DNA from: JAFGQU01 sp964483625
GTDB taxonomy: Bacteria; Omnitrophota; Gorgyraeia; Duberdicusellales; 4484-171
Assembly (NCBI GenBank): GCA_964483625.1
Contig: CAZABB010000025.1
Location: 1 to 27,849 of the forward strand
Length of the DNA stretch: 27,849 nt
Reading direction: 5' to 3'
Made by a program: the position numbers and the translations under genes. Positions within the stretch are counted from its first letter, which is position 1, and each line of letters opens with the position of its first letter. Below the pieces are notes generated by a model. The model ran no database searches. It saw nothing but the letters and a program-made list of their open reading frames with translations, and had not been told where the DNA came from. Shown here piece after piece: positions 7,492 through 15,402 of the stretch.

Positions 7492-8252
7492 AGAAACACA
7501 TAGTCCGTTTCACAATATGTATTCTTATCGGGGGAGTTATCCTGGGAATTTTTAGTGCCGGGTTCAGCCAGAATATTCCCATCCCCAGCGTTTCGGTGGA
7601 ATTCGGCGAAGCCCAAGGGCCTCGCGACGTCGCCTTTACGCTGCAGATCCTTTTTATCCTCACGATCCTTACGCTTGCTCCGGCGATCGTGATCATGCTT
7701 ACATCATTTACCCGTATTGTTATCGTGCTCGCCTTTATCCGTCAGGCGATGGCTACGCAGCAAATTCCTCCCAATCAGGTTCTCATCGCGCTTTCTCTGT
7801 TCCTTACGTTTTTCGTGATGTCCCCGGTTATCGAGAATATCAACAATGACGCCTTTCAGCCGTATCTGCAAGGTGAGATTACTCAAGCGGCGGCATTCGA
7901 TACCAGTGTCCAATACCTGCGGGAGTTTATGATCAGACAGACCCGCCCGAACGATATTTCATTGTTTGTGCATCTTTCCCGTTCCTCCCAGCCTCAGAAT
8001 GTGGAGGATATTTCCAATACGATTCTGATCCCCGCTTTTATCTTAAGTGAGGTGAAGACAGCGTTTCAGCTGGGTTTCGTTATTTTTATTCCTTTTCTGG
8101 TGATTGATCTGGTTGTCGCCAGTACGCTTATTTCCATGGGGATGCTGCTTCTGCCACCGATTCTTATCTCATTTCCGTTTAAACTGCTTTTATTTATCAT
8201 GGTCGACGGGTGGCATCTGATTACGCGCTCTCTGGTATACAGTTTTCGCTGA
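7488..8252 (+). CDS. fliP: Export gate protein FliP
   Basis: FliP forms the five-subunit core of the flagellar type III export gate. Starting at ATG 7488, which overlaps the fliO stop, the product is 254 residues with a signal peptide (MKKHIVRFTICILIGGVILG). Both FliP signature regions are present: IVIMLTSFTRIVIVLAF followed by ATQQIPPNQVLIALSLFLTF, and late FLVIDLVVASTLISMGM. An upstream in-frame ATG at 7371 would add 39 non-conserved residues inside fliO and is rejected. It is followed by an 85-base gap with a hairpin repeat before fliQ. Confidence 0.95.
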   Translation: MKKHIVRFTICILIGGVILGIFSAGFSQNIPIPSVSVEFGEAQGPRDVAFTLQILFILTILTLAPAIVIMLTSFTRIVIVLAFIRQAMATQQIPPNQVLIALSLFLTFFVMSPVIENINNDAFQPYLQGEITQAAAFDTSVQYLREFMIRQTRPNDISLFVHLSRSSQPQNVEDISNTILIPAFILSEVKTAFQLGFVIFIPFLVIDLVVASTLISMGMLLLPPILISFPFKLLLFIMVDGWHLITRSLVYSFR

Positions 8253-8267
8253 AGAAAGAAATATTTG

Positions 8268-8324
8268 ACGTCCCGCATGCGCGTTTAGCTCTGCGGGATC
8301 CCGCCGAATAAAGATGTAGGCGGG
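8268..8324 (+). repeat. CCCGCC/GGCGGG hairpin repeat block (family E, copy 2)
   Basis: Within the fliP-fliQ gap, TCCCGC (8271-8276) pairs with GCGGGA (8293-8298) across a 16-base loop. CGGGATCCCG forms a palindrome (8294-8303), and CCCGCC (8300-8305) pairs with GGCGGG (8319-8324) across a loop starting GAATAAA. The flank ACGTCCCGC, the 16-base loop length, the GCGGGATCCCG core and a GAATAAA-containing second element are shared with the block before fliN (5900-5985). Loop sequences differ, so structure rather than loop sequence is conserved. As RNA it would be two adjacent stable hairpins without T tails. Confidence 0.78.
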
Positions 8325-8337
8325 AAACGACAAAACT

Positions 8338-8607
8338 ATGAATGAAGCCTATCTTCTAGGACTGGGGCAGAACGCTCTGACGATGTATCTGCAGTTAGCG
8401 GGGCCGATTCTGGCATTCGCGCTGACCGCCGGGCTCCTGGTCAGTATTATTCAGGCAGTGACGCAAATTCAGGATATGACGCTGACATTTATCCCTAAGA
8501 TCATGGCGACGGTCCTGGCGTTGGTTCTGTTCGGTCCATGGATGTTGCGGTCAATTGTAAAATTTACGTTTGATTTATTGATTTCAATGCCTAATTTAGT
8601 CCGGTAA
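8338..8607 (+). CDS. fliQ: Export gate protein FliQ
   Basis: FliQ is the small two-helix hairpin subunit that wraps the FliP/FliR core of the export gate. The 89-residue length and pattern are standard: an N-terminal amphipathic start, a hydrophobic helix (LAGPILAFALTAGLLVSIIQ), the conserved polar turn AVTQIQDMTLTFIPKI, and a second hydrophobic helix (MATVLALVLFGPWML). No strong Shine-Dalgarno precedes the ATG at 8338, so expression may be lower than that of its neighbours, in keeping with its low copy number. fliR starts two bases after the stop. Confidence 0.94.
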   Translation: MNEAYLLGLGQNALTMYLQLAGPILAFALTAGLLVSIIQAVTQIQDMTLTFIPKIMATVLALVLFGPWMLRSIVKFTFDLLISMPNLVR

Positions 8608-8608
8608 T

Positions 8609-9397
8609 ATGGAAATACTGTCACAGTTACGTACACTCAATACGGTGCAGTTTCAGAGTTTTATTCTTCTGGCGGCGCGTTTCTCCGGAGTTTTCGTCTC
8701 GGCGCCGCTGTTCAGCAATAATGTGATCCCGCGCATGGTGAAAATCGGGCTGTTTTTTTTCCTGAGTTTCATTGTCTTTCCGTTCGTGGAAAAAATACCC
8801 GCTCTGTATGAGAATCCGTTTGTTCTGACGGTCGCGTTTATCAAGGAATTCGGGATCGGTATTTTTCTGGGTTTTTTTGTCAGCCTTATTTTTGTCGGAC
8901 TTCAGATCGCCGGGCAGTTTATCGATTACCAGACCGGATTCGGTCTGGTAAATGTTATTGATCCGGAATCACAGGCGCAGATTCCTCTGGCCGGGCAGTT
9001 TCTCTATCTTCTGGCGGCGCTTCTGTTTCTTCTTATCGGCGGGCATCATTTGATTATCCGGAGCCTGGTGGAAAGTTTCCGGGTTTTCCCTTTGGGGAAT
9101 TTCGTCTTCGATATCCGGCTGTTCCGGCTGGTGAATCAGACGTTCGCCCAGATCTTTTTTATCGCATTTAAAATTGCCGCGCCGGTGGTGGCGGCAGTAT
9201 TTTTAGCCGAGATGTCCTATGGGGTGGTTGCCCGGGCGATCCCGCAGCTGAATATCCTCATTGTGGGCCTGCCGCTTAAGATCGGGCTGGGGACCTTTTT
9301 CCTGCTGATGACGTTGCCGTTTTTTTTCTGGATTATCAAACGGGAATTTCTGAATATATTTATGAGTATTAGAAACCTGTATCAATTGATCGGATAA
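8609..9397 (+). CDS. fliR: Export gate protein FliR
   Basis: FliR is the single-copy gate subunit that closes the FliP5-FliR1 ring. The 262-residue protein is almost entirely hydrophobic. It carries the family blocks FILLAARFSGVFVSAPLF near the N-terminus, IAGQFIDYQTGFGLVNVIDP in the middle, GGHHLIIRSLVESFRVFPLG, and the C-terminal ARAIPQLNILIVGLPLKIGL. Two runs of eight T (8753-8760 and around 9320-9327) encode Phe-rich helices and could be slippage-prone. It starts one base after the fliQ stop, and flhB follows one base after its own stop, implying coupled translation. Confidence 0.94.
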   Translation: MEILSQLRTLNTVQFQSFILLAARFSGVFVSAPLFSNNVIPRMVKIGLFFFLSFIVFPFVEKIPALYENPFVLTVAFIKEFGIGIFLGFFVSLIFVGLQIAGQFIDYQTGFGLVNVIDPESQAQIPLAGQFLYLLAALLFLLIGGHHLIIRSLVESFRVFPLGNFVFDIRLFRLVNQTFAQIFFIAFKIAAPVVAAVFLAEMSYGVVARAIPQLNILIVGLPLKIGLGTFFLLMTLPFFFWIIKREFLNIFMSIRNLYQLIG

Positions 9398-9398
9398 T

Positions 9399-10466
9399 AT
9401 GCCAGATACCGACAAAAGATTTCCGGCAACGCCGCATCGCCGCCGCGAAGCCAGAGAGAAAGGGCAGGTTGCCAAGAGTATCGAGATCAATACGGCGCTT
9501 GTTCTTCTGGGGGGGTTTGTTTTACTGCGATTCCTGTTCCCCTTTATGTTCGCCAGTCTCCAGGAGCTGGTGGTAAAAAGTTTTACGTTCATTCCCGATC
9601 AGGATATTACGCTTACGTTGATTCTGGCTCAGGCACCTGATTTGCTGCTGAGGGTTTTGATGACGATAGCGCCGATGCTTCTGGCTATTGCCGTTGTCGG
9701 TATCCTGGCTAATCTTATTCAGGTAGGTTTTCTTTCCAGCCGGGAGGCACTTAAGCCCCAGTTGAACCGGCTGAATCCTGTCAACGGGTTCAAACGTATC
9801 TTTTCGGCCCGGTCTCTGGTGGAGTTCGTCAAGTCGATCATTAAAATCTGTATAACCGCAGCCATCACCTATAGCGTTATTCGTTCTTCTCTCCACCGGC
9901 TGGTCTACACGATTTCCATGGCCCCCCAGCAAAGTCTTTTTATGGTCGGGCAGATCGTATTCTCGCTGATTATCAAGCTCTGTCTGGCGCTGGGAGCGCT
10001 GGCGATACTGGACTATCTTTACCAGCGCTGGGAACATGAACGATCGTTGCGGATGACCCATCAGGAATTAAAAGAAGAGCTGATTCGCTATGAAGGGAGG
10101 CCTGAGATCAAGCAGAGGATTAAGACTCTCCAGCGGCAATACGCTACGCGGCGGATGATGCAGGAGGTTCCCAAAGCCGATGTGGTCTTGACCAACCCGA
10201 CGCATCTGGCAATCGCGATTCTCTATGACCCGGCTCAACAGATGGCGCCTATGGTTGTCGCCAAAGGGGCTCGTATTGTCGCCGAAAAGATCGTCGCTCT
10301 CGCCAAAGAACACGGCGTGCCGGTTGTGGAAAATAAACCGCTGGCCCAGAAGCTGTTCAAGCTGGTTGAGGTCGGCAAGATAGTTCCGGTAGCGATGTAC
10401 CAGGCGGTAGCGGAAGTCCTGGCGTATTTATATCGTATGGGAAAACTGAAGAAGAAATGGAACTAA
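9399..10466 (+). CDS. flhB: Export gate switch protein FlhB
   Basis: FlhB wraps around the export gate and, after self-cleavage, changes substrate specificity from hook to filament. The 355-residue product has a basic N-terminus (ATPHRRREAREKGQVAKS), four membrane spans up to about residue 215, and a cytoplasmic domain. The autocleavage motif NPTH is intact (VLTNPTHLAIAILYDP, cleavage expected after Asn266). The C-terminal domain ends close to the usual length. A free-standing copy of the post-cleavage fragment (FlhX) is encoded at 20328-20591. A repeat-bearing 94-base gap separates it from flhA. Confidence 0.95.
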   Translation: MPDTDKRFPATPHRRREAREKGQVAKSIEINTALVLLGGFVLLRFLFPFMFASLQELVVKSFTFIPDQDITLTLILAQAPDLLLRVLMTIAPMLLAIAVVGILANLIQVGFLSSREALKPQLNRLNPVNGFKRIFSARSLVEFVKSIIKICITAAITYSVIRSSLHRLVYTISMAPQQSLFMVGQIVFSLIIKLCLALGALAILDYLYQRWEHERSLRMTHQELKEELIRYEGRPEIKQRIKTLQRQYATRRMMQEVPKADVVLTNPTHLAIAILYDPAQQMAPMVVAKGARIVAEKIVALAKEHGVPVVENKPLAQKLFKLVEVGKIVPVAMYQAVAEVLAYLYRMGKLKKKWN

Positions 10467-10477
10467 TGGAGAAAGCC

Positions 10478-10555
10478 TATAGTCTTCGGTCGATAGTATC
10501 TCGTCGAGAACAGAAAAAAATACTATATACCAGAGACCCTGAGGCCAGAGACTAA
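10478..10555 (+). repeat. Imperfect inverted/direct repeat between flhB and flhA (family F)
   Basis: The 94-base gap contains CCAGAGAC twice in direct orientation (10530-10537, 10545-10552). It also has an imperfect inverted pair, GGTCGATAGTATC (10488-10500) against AATACTATATACC (10519-10531), matching at 10 of 13 positions. The arrangement (short-period unit, then its degenerate inverse) is like the other gap repeats, but the unit is different and has no second copy in this window. There is no recognisable promoter, and no strong Shine-Dalgarno directly before the flhA start. Confidence 0.5.
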
Positions 10556-10560
10556 AGTAT

Positions 10561-12627
10561 ATGATTGGCGACGCATTACAATTAAAGAGATTTACTCAGT
10601 TCGGCGAACTGCTGATGGGATTAGGGCTGTTGGTCGTCGTGGGGATGCTGCTTCTGCCTCTGCCGCCGTTTCTGCTCGATCTTTTTATGGTATTCAATAT
10701 CGGTGTTTCCCTGGTTGTGCTTCTGGTTACGATGTACGTGCAGGAATCGGTTCATTTTTCCATCTTTCCCAGCGCGTTGCTCATGATGACCCTGTTTCGT
10801 CTGGGATTGAATATCGCCGCCTCCCGGGCCATCCTCACCCGGGGGGTGAACGCCGGGAATATTATCAGTTCGTTCGGTAATTTTGTTATCAGCGGAAATT
10901 ACGTGGTGGGGCTGGTTATTTTTATTATCCTGATCATCATTCAGTTTATCGTTATTACCAACGGCGCTCAGCGTGTCGCCGAAGTCGCCGCCCGGTTTAC
11001 GCTTGATGCGATGCCCGGGAAACAGATGTCGATCGATGCCGATCTCAACGCCGGCCTGATCAATGAGTCTGAGGCGCGTCAACGCCGGGCAAATATCGAG
11101 AAGGAAGCCGATTTCTACGGCGCGATGGATGGTGCCGCGCGGTTTATCCGGGGAGACGCGATTGCCGCCATCATCATTATTATCGTAAATATTATCGGAG
11201 GGTTTATCGTAGGGATTCTTCAACAGGGGCTTGCCGTTCAGGATGCGTTACGTACCTATATCCTGCTTACGGTAGGAGCCGGGATTGCGATGCAGATCCC
11301 CGCGCTGTTTATCGCCGCGGGGACCGGTATTATTGTCTCGCGGGTTTCGACCGAATCGAATTTAGGGAAGGATATTTCTTCTCAGATTTTCAGCCAGCCG
11401 CAGGCTCTGGTGGTGACCGCGGGGCTTTTGGCGCTTCTGCTTTTTGTTCCCGCTCTGCCGAAGGTGCCGTTTCTTATCCTGGCCCTTTCTACGGGAGGGA
11501 TCGCCTATGTCGTCAAAAACGCGGCGAAACGGACAAGCGAAGAGGAGTCGAAACGCAGCGAGAAAGAAGCCCTACTCAAACGTAAACCGGAAAATGTCGT
11601 GAGCCTTCTGAAGGTCGATCCTATCGAGCTGGAAATCGGATACGGTCTGATTCCCCTGGTAAACCCCGAACAGGGGGGTACGCTTCTTGACCGGGTAGGA
11701 CTCATTCGCCGGCAGCTGGCGCTGGATCTGGGGATTGTGGTTCCTCCGGTACGAATCCGGGATAACATCCAGCTCGCCCCTCATCAGTACAGTATAAAAG
11801 TGAAGGGTATTGATGTGGCGCGTAAGGAAGTCCAGCTGAACCATTATCTGGCGATCAACCCGGGGAAGGTGAAGGAAGAAATCAAGGGGATCGCGGGATC
11901 CGAGCCGGTATTTAACCTGCCCGGGGTATGGATTATGGAAGCGCAACGCCGCCGGGCGGAAACCAACGGGTATACCGTTGTCGATATTGCCACGGTTATT
12001 TCTACGCACTTAAGCGAGATTATTAAAACGCATGCTCCCGAGCTGGTCACCCGTCAGGATGTGCAGAACCTTCTGGATAATTTAAAGAAAGATTATCCGG
12101 CGGTTGTGGATGAACTGGTTCCCAATGTGATGAGTATCGGTGACATCCAGAAGATTCTGAGAGGCCTCCTGCGGGAAAGGGTGTCGGTGAGGGATTTGGT
12201 GACGATTTGCGAAACTTTGGCCGATCATGGCCGGACGACCAAAAACATCGATGCTCTTATTGAAATCGTTCGGGCGTCGTTGGGATACAATATCTGTAAA
12301 CAATATGTGTCGCCGGATAAGGTGCTCTATGTGGCGACGCTAAACCCTGAAACTGAACGGGAGGTTGCCGACCGTATGCAATCTTCCGAAGATGAGCCGG
12401 ATATCGCGTTTGATCCGGAATTTATAAAAAAGCTGCTCAACGCCGTAGCCAAAGGGCTTGAGCCGTTACTGGCGAAAGGGTATCAGCCGGTCCTTCTGGT
12501 TTCTCCTCAAGTGCGGCTGACTCTGCGCCGGATGACCGAACGGAGCCTGCCTAATCTTGCGCTCTTATCGTATCGTGAGATTCCGGTGGGACAGGAAGTA
12601 AAAGTATTGGGAAGCGTGACGGCATAA
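10561..12627 (+). CDS. flhA: Export gate protein FlhA
   Basis: FlhA forms the nonameric ring below the gate; it binds chaperone-substrate complexes and helps use the proton-motive force. The 688-residue length is standard. The N-terminal half has about eight membrane spans to roughly residue 320. Between them lies the FHIPEP-family signature ARFTLDAMPGKQMSIDAD (about residues 147-164). A charged linker (about 320-345) leads to the four-subdomain cytoplasmic part, with EIGYGLIPLV and the late KNIDALIEIVRASLGY region. flhF starts two bases after its stop. Confidence 0.97.
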   Translation: MIGDALQLKRFTQFGELLMGLGLLVVVGMLLLPLPPFLLDLFMVFNIGVSLVVLLVTMYVQESVHFSIFPSALLMMTLFRLGLNIAASRAILTRGVNAGNIISSFGNFVISGNYVVGLVIFIILIIIQFIVITNGAQRVAEVAARFTLDAMPGKQMSIDADLNAGLINESEARQRRANIEKEADFYGAMDGAARFIRGDAIAAIIIIIVNIIGGFIVGILQQGLAVQDALRTYILLTVGAGIAMQIPALFIAAGTGIIVSRVSTESNLGKDISSQIFSQPQALVVTAGLLALLLFVPALPKVPFLILALSTGGIAYVVKNAAKRTSEEESKRSEKEALLKRKPENVVSLLKVDPIELEIGYGLIPLVNPEQGGTLLDRVGLIRRQLALDLGIVVPPVRIRDNIQLAPHQYSIKVKGIDVARKEVQLNHYLAINPGKVKEEIKGIAGSEPVFNLPGVWIMEAQRRRAETNGYTVVDIATVISTHLSEIIKTHAPELVTRQDVQNLLDNLKKDYPAVVDELVPNVMSIGDIQKILRGLLRERVSVRDLVTICETLADHGRTTKNIDALIEIVRASLGYNICKQYVSPDKVLYVATLNPETEREVADRMQSSEDEPDIAFDPEFIKKLLNAVAKGLEPLLAKGYQPVLLVSPQVRLTLRRMTERSLPNLALLSYREIPVGQEVKVLGSVTA

Positions 12628-12628
12628 C

Positions 12629-13795
12629 ATGAAAGTCAAACGGTACGAAGGCAAGAATATTCAGGAGGTTATTTCCAAGATCAAAGTCGATCTCGGTCCG
12701 TCGGCGACGATTCTCTATATGAAGGATATTACGCGAAAACGGTTATTCCGTAAAAAGATGAAAAAAATAGAGGTGGTTGCCGGTAAGGAAGAAAGCAAGC
12801 CTTCTCTGGATACGGCCAAGATCGAACTCCTGCAGTGGGAGTTGAAGGAGCTTAAGGAAAGCGTGAAGAATATCAGTTCCAAAATGAACGCTATGCCTCC
12901 CGCTCCGCCGCCGGCTGCCGTCGCGTCGACCCCTTCGGTAGTCCTTGAGAGCGCCGAACCCAAGGGTATTTTTGATCCGGCGATAAAAAATATGAGAAAA
13001 CGACTGAGAGATCTCGATATCGAAGAAGATCTCATTGATCGTATTCTCGCGGAATTTCAGGGAAAATATAAAGAAAAAGAATTCACCAACCCATTGATAT
13101 TCGAAGACTTCCTGAGCGGATATATCCGGCGGCACATCGGAGTTTCCGGGCCTATCGCCACCGGGGAACGTAAAGTCGTCGCCTTTATCGGGCCCACCGG
13201 CGTCGGTAAAACCACGACCATTGCCAAGCTTGCCGCTCATTTCTCTCTGGTGGAGAGGAAGAAGGTTTCGCTCCTTACGATAGACACCTATCGTATCGCC
13301 GCGGTCGATCAGCTGAAAACCTATGCCGAAATTATCGGAATACCCGTTGAGGTGGTCTTTACACCGAATGAATTTTCGGTTTCTTTAAGTAAAAATCAGG
13401 ATAAAGACCTCATCTTTATCGATACTGCCGGCGGCAACCCCTTCGATATGGTTCGCATGGGCGAGCTCAAAAAGTTCCTCGACCAGGAACCTCATATCGA
13501 GACGCATCTTCTGATCAGTCTGACGACGAAAGCCAAAGAGCTGATCGAGATTTTTAACTGTTACAACATTATGCATATTGACCGGGTCATTTTTACCAAG
13601 TTGGACGAATGCAAAACGTTCGGGAATATTCTTAACGTCGCGGCAAAGGTCGACCAGCCGATTTCCTATGTTACGACGGGACAGAACGTACCCGACGATA
13701 TTGAAGTTGGAGAAATAGACCGGCTGATGAATTTTATCCTGAAAGGACGGGATAACCTTCTCTCGGCCCGGAAGCTTGAAGGGAGCAGGTGTTAG
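12629..13795 (+). CDS. flhF: Flagellar SRP-like GTPase FlhF
   Basis: FlhF is a signal-recognition-particle-type GTPase that fixes the number and position of flagella by recruiting early basal-body proteins. The 388-residue product has the FlhF N-terminal domain (MKVKRYEGKNIQEVISKIKV). A Pro/Ala-rich linker (about 90-110) and an N-domain helix bundle follow. The GTPase domain has the P-loop GPTGVGKTT (residues about 188-196), DTYRIAAVDQLKTYAEI, the G3 motif DTAGG and the G4 motif TKLDE. All key nucleotide-binding residues are present. This contrasts with the next gene, an FlhG relative that has lost its P-loop. Confidence 0.96.
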   Translation: MKVKRYEGKNIQEVISKIKVDLGPSATILYMKDITRKRLFRKKMKKIEVVAGKEESKPSLDTAKIELLQWELKELKESVKNISSKMNAMPPAPPPAAVASTPSVVLESAEPKGIFDPAIKNMRKRLRDLDIEEDLIDRILAEFQGKYKEKEFTNPLIFEDFLSGYIRRHIGVSGPIATGERKVVAFIGPTGVGKTTTIAKLAAHFSLVERKKVSLLTIDTYRIAAVDQLKTYAEIIGIPVEVVFTPNEFSVSLSKNQDKDLIFIDTAGGNPFDMVRMGELKKFLDQEPHIETHLLISLTTKAKELIEIFNCYNIMHIDRVIFTKLDECKTFGNILNVAAKVDQPISYVTTGQNVPDDIEVGEIDRLMNFILKGRDNLLSARKLEGSRC

Positions 13796-13802
13796 AGAGC
13801 CT

Positions 13803-14678
13803 ATGAGTATGATAAACATCGATCAGGCGGATAATTTAAGAAGGATGATGGAAAAGATTTCTCGGGGCGTTAACGTAGGGTTTTTGCATGTCATTGAAGC
13901 TATTTTCTTTCAGGGTAAGCCTGTTTTTGTCCTTTCCGGCGCCGAACGGGAAGTCTTATCTCTGAGTAATCTTTCCGGAAACCTGGCGATTGCTCTGGCG
14001 AAGTTCAACCAGAGGGTCGCTGTTCTCGACGCTCATTCGCATAGCATCAACACTGCTCTTATTCTAGGTATTGATGCGCCCATAAGCCTTACCGACGTGG
14101 AAATAGGGCAGCGGGTGTTTTCGGACGCGCTGTACTCCGGTCCGGTAAGAACCAGATTTATACGAGGCGTTGAAGTCCTCGAGAATGTGCACATGTGGGA
14201 GTCGTCCCTCCATGATGCGTTCGTGCGCGATATGCAGATTTTTTTACGGGACAGCGCCGATATTATTTTTATTAATGAAATAGATCTGAGGTTTTCCTTT
14301 ATGCTTCCCGAGGTGATTATGGTCTTTTCTCCCAGCGAAGAGTCAAAAATAAAAGCCTACCAGCGATTAAAGAAAATCTATGAAGCGAATCCTCAGGCTG
14401 ACGCGTCTTTTATTATTAACAATGCTCATTCCCTGCAAGAAGCGGAGGCGGTCGCGGCGAATTTTACCGATACCGTAAAAAAGTTTTTGGGAAAAGACAT
14501 CGAATGCTCCGGTATCGTGTGTTTAAATTCCGATATGATCAGAAGTATCAAATTGCGTAAACCATTTATGATCGGATGCCGGTATACCCGGGCTGCGGAA
14601 AGATTCCGGCTTCTTGCCAGAAAGATGATGGATGATAGAGCCGTACGTACCGCAAAGGGGTGTCAGGAGACATATTGA
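13803..14678 (+). CDS. flhG: FlhG/YlxH-like MinD-family protein lacking the P-loop
   Basis: Position after flhF and overall pattern identify an FlhG (FleN/YlxH) relative. The N-terminus carries the motif by which FlhG stimulates FlhF (DQADNLRRMM, residues 7-16). The MinD fold is traceable: NLAIALAKFNQRVAVLDA (about 60-77), then VFSPSEESKIKAYQRLKKI, where FlhG has PEPTSITDAY. The Walker A, normally SGKGGVGKT, reads SGAEREVLSLS (about 45-55). It has no lysine and two extra residues. The aspartate motif after it is DAHSH instead of DADLG, and the switch-II DTxAG is absent. I infer a pseudo-ATPase that keeps the FlhF-activating helix. The start is ATG 13803, eight bases after flhF; an upstream TTG at 13776 would overlap flhF. 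Confidence 0.8.
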   Translation: MSMINIDQADNLRRMMEKISRGVNVGFLHVIEAIFFQGKPVFVLSGAEREVLSLSNLSGNLAIALAKFNQRVAVLDAHSHSINTALILGIDAPISLTDVEIGQRVFSDALYSGPVRTRFIRGVEVLENVHMWESSLHDAFVRDMQIFLRDSADIIFINEIDLRFSFMLPEVIMVFSPSEESKIKAYQRLKKIYEANPQADASFIINNAHSLQEAEAVAANFTDTVKKFLGKDIECSGIVCLNSDMIRSIKLRKPFMIGCRYTRAAERFRLLARKMMDDRAVRTAKGCQETY

Positions 14679-14687
14679 AATATACTG

Positions 14688-15395
14688 ATGGGATTGTTCG
14701 GTCTGAGTAAAAAAGAACAGGGAATATGGAATATGATTCAAGCCGGAGATAGAGCGCGGATAAAAGAAAAAGGGTCTCCCGCGAACGGACATTTTGCTTC
14801 CGTGCTCGGAACAAGCCGGCGGGAAGTTTCGATTACGACTCCGATCCTGGGGACATCATTCTGGGAAGTTGCTCCGCGTGCCCGGGTTGATGTGGAAATC
14901 GATGTGTCCAGCGCAGGAGGGGGAAAAGTTTCGTTTTTCTCCCGTGTTCTGGCTCAGGAATGGGGCAGAACGCGTTGTACGAGGATCATATGCCCCCGCG
15001 ATTTAAGCTGGGTGCAGCTGCGCCGGCATGTCCGGCTTGACGTCGTGGTCGATGTGGAATTCTCTCTCATTGATCCCAAGAAGGCTTCTTCCCGGATAGT
15101 GTTGGGGTATCCGCGCTATAACGCGGTGACCAAGAACATCTCCGAAGGAGGGCTGTTATGTCTGATGCCGAAAAATCAGCAGATTGAAAGTGGGAAAACG
15201 GTTGATATACGTGTCAAATTTAACCGGAACGATTCAATTCTTGTCCGGGGTAAGATATTACGTCAGTTGAGCCTGTCGGTGCAGGATAAATACGGCCTGG
15301 GAGTTCAGTTTGTTTCAATGAGCTCTCAGGATAAAGAGAGGCTGAGAAAGTTTATATTTGAAACGGGTAAGAAAAGAAACCTAAGAACGAGGTAG
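14688..15395 (+). CDS. PilZ-domain (YcgR-like) c-di-GMP receptor, paralogue 1
   Basis: First of three tandem paralogues of about 240 residues. An N-terminal YcgR/PilZN-like beta domain (about 15-105) is followed by a PilZ domain. The PilZ RxxxR motif is RRHVR in WVQLRRHVRLDVVVDVEF. The second motif is NISEGG, the N-x-S-x-x-G variant of DxSxxG. Both c-di-GMP contact motifs are intact. In the enteric YcgR this two-domain protein binds the motor when c-di-GMP is high and slows rotation. Location inside the flagellar cluster supports that role here. It starts with MGLFGLSKKEQGIWNMI, a motif shared by all three copies, and begins nine bases after flhG. Confidence 0.8.
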   Translation: MGLFGLSKKEQGIWNMIQAGDRARIKEKGSPANGHFASVLGTSRREVSITTPILGTSFWEVAPRARVDVEIDVSSAGGGKVSFFSRVLAQEWGRTRCTRIICPRDLSWVQLRRHVRLDVVVDVEFSLIDPKKASSRIVLGYPRYNAVTKNISEGGLLCLMPKNQQIESGKTVDIRVKFNRNDSILVRGKILRQLSLSVQDKYGLGVQFVSMSSQDKERLRKFIFETGKKRNLRTR

Positions 15396-15402
15396 GGTGC
15401 AT

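Noticed and set aside
8753..8760. T8 run in fliR as a phase-variation site
   Set aside because: It encodes Phe residues in a membrane helix and a similar run lies near 9320; T8 alone is too common in such helices to claim a switch.
10467..10560. Promoter for flhA
   Set aside because: I could not find a convincing -35/-10, sigma-28 or sigma-54 pattern; the gap is explained by the repeat.
10621..11223. 200-codon minus-strand frame over flhA
   Set aside because: Composition (His/Asp/Asn/Lys-rich) is the mirror of hydrophobic FlhA codons; not a gene.
13776..13802. Upstream TTG start for the FlhG-like gene
   Set aside because: Adds nine residues inside flhF with no conservation; ATG 13803 places the DQAxxLR helix at the usual position.
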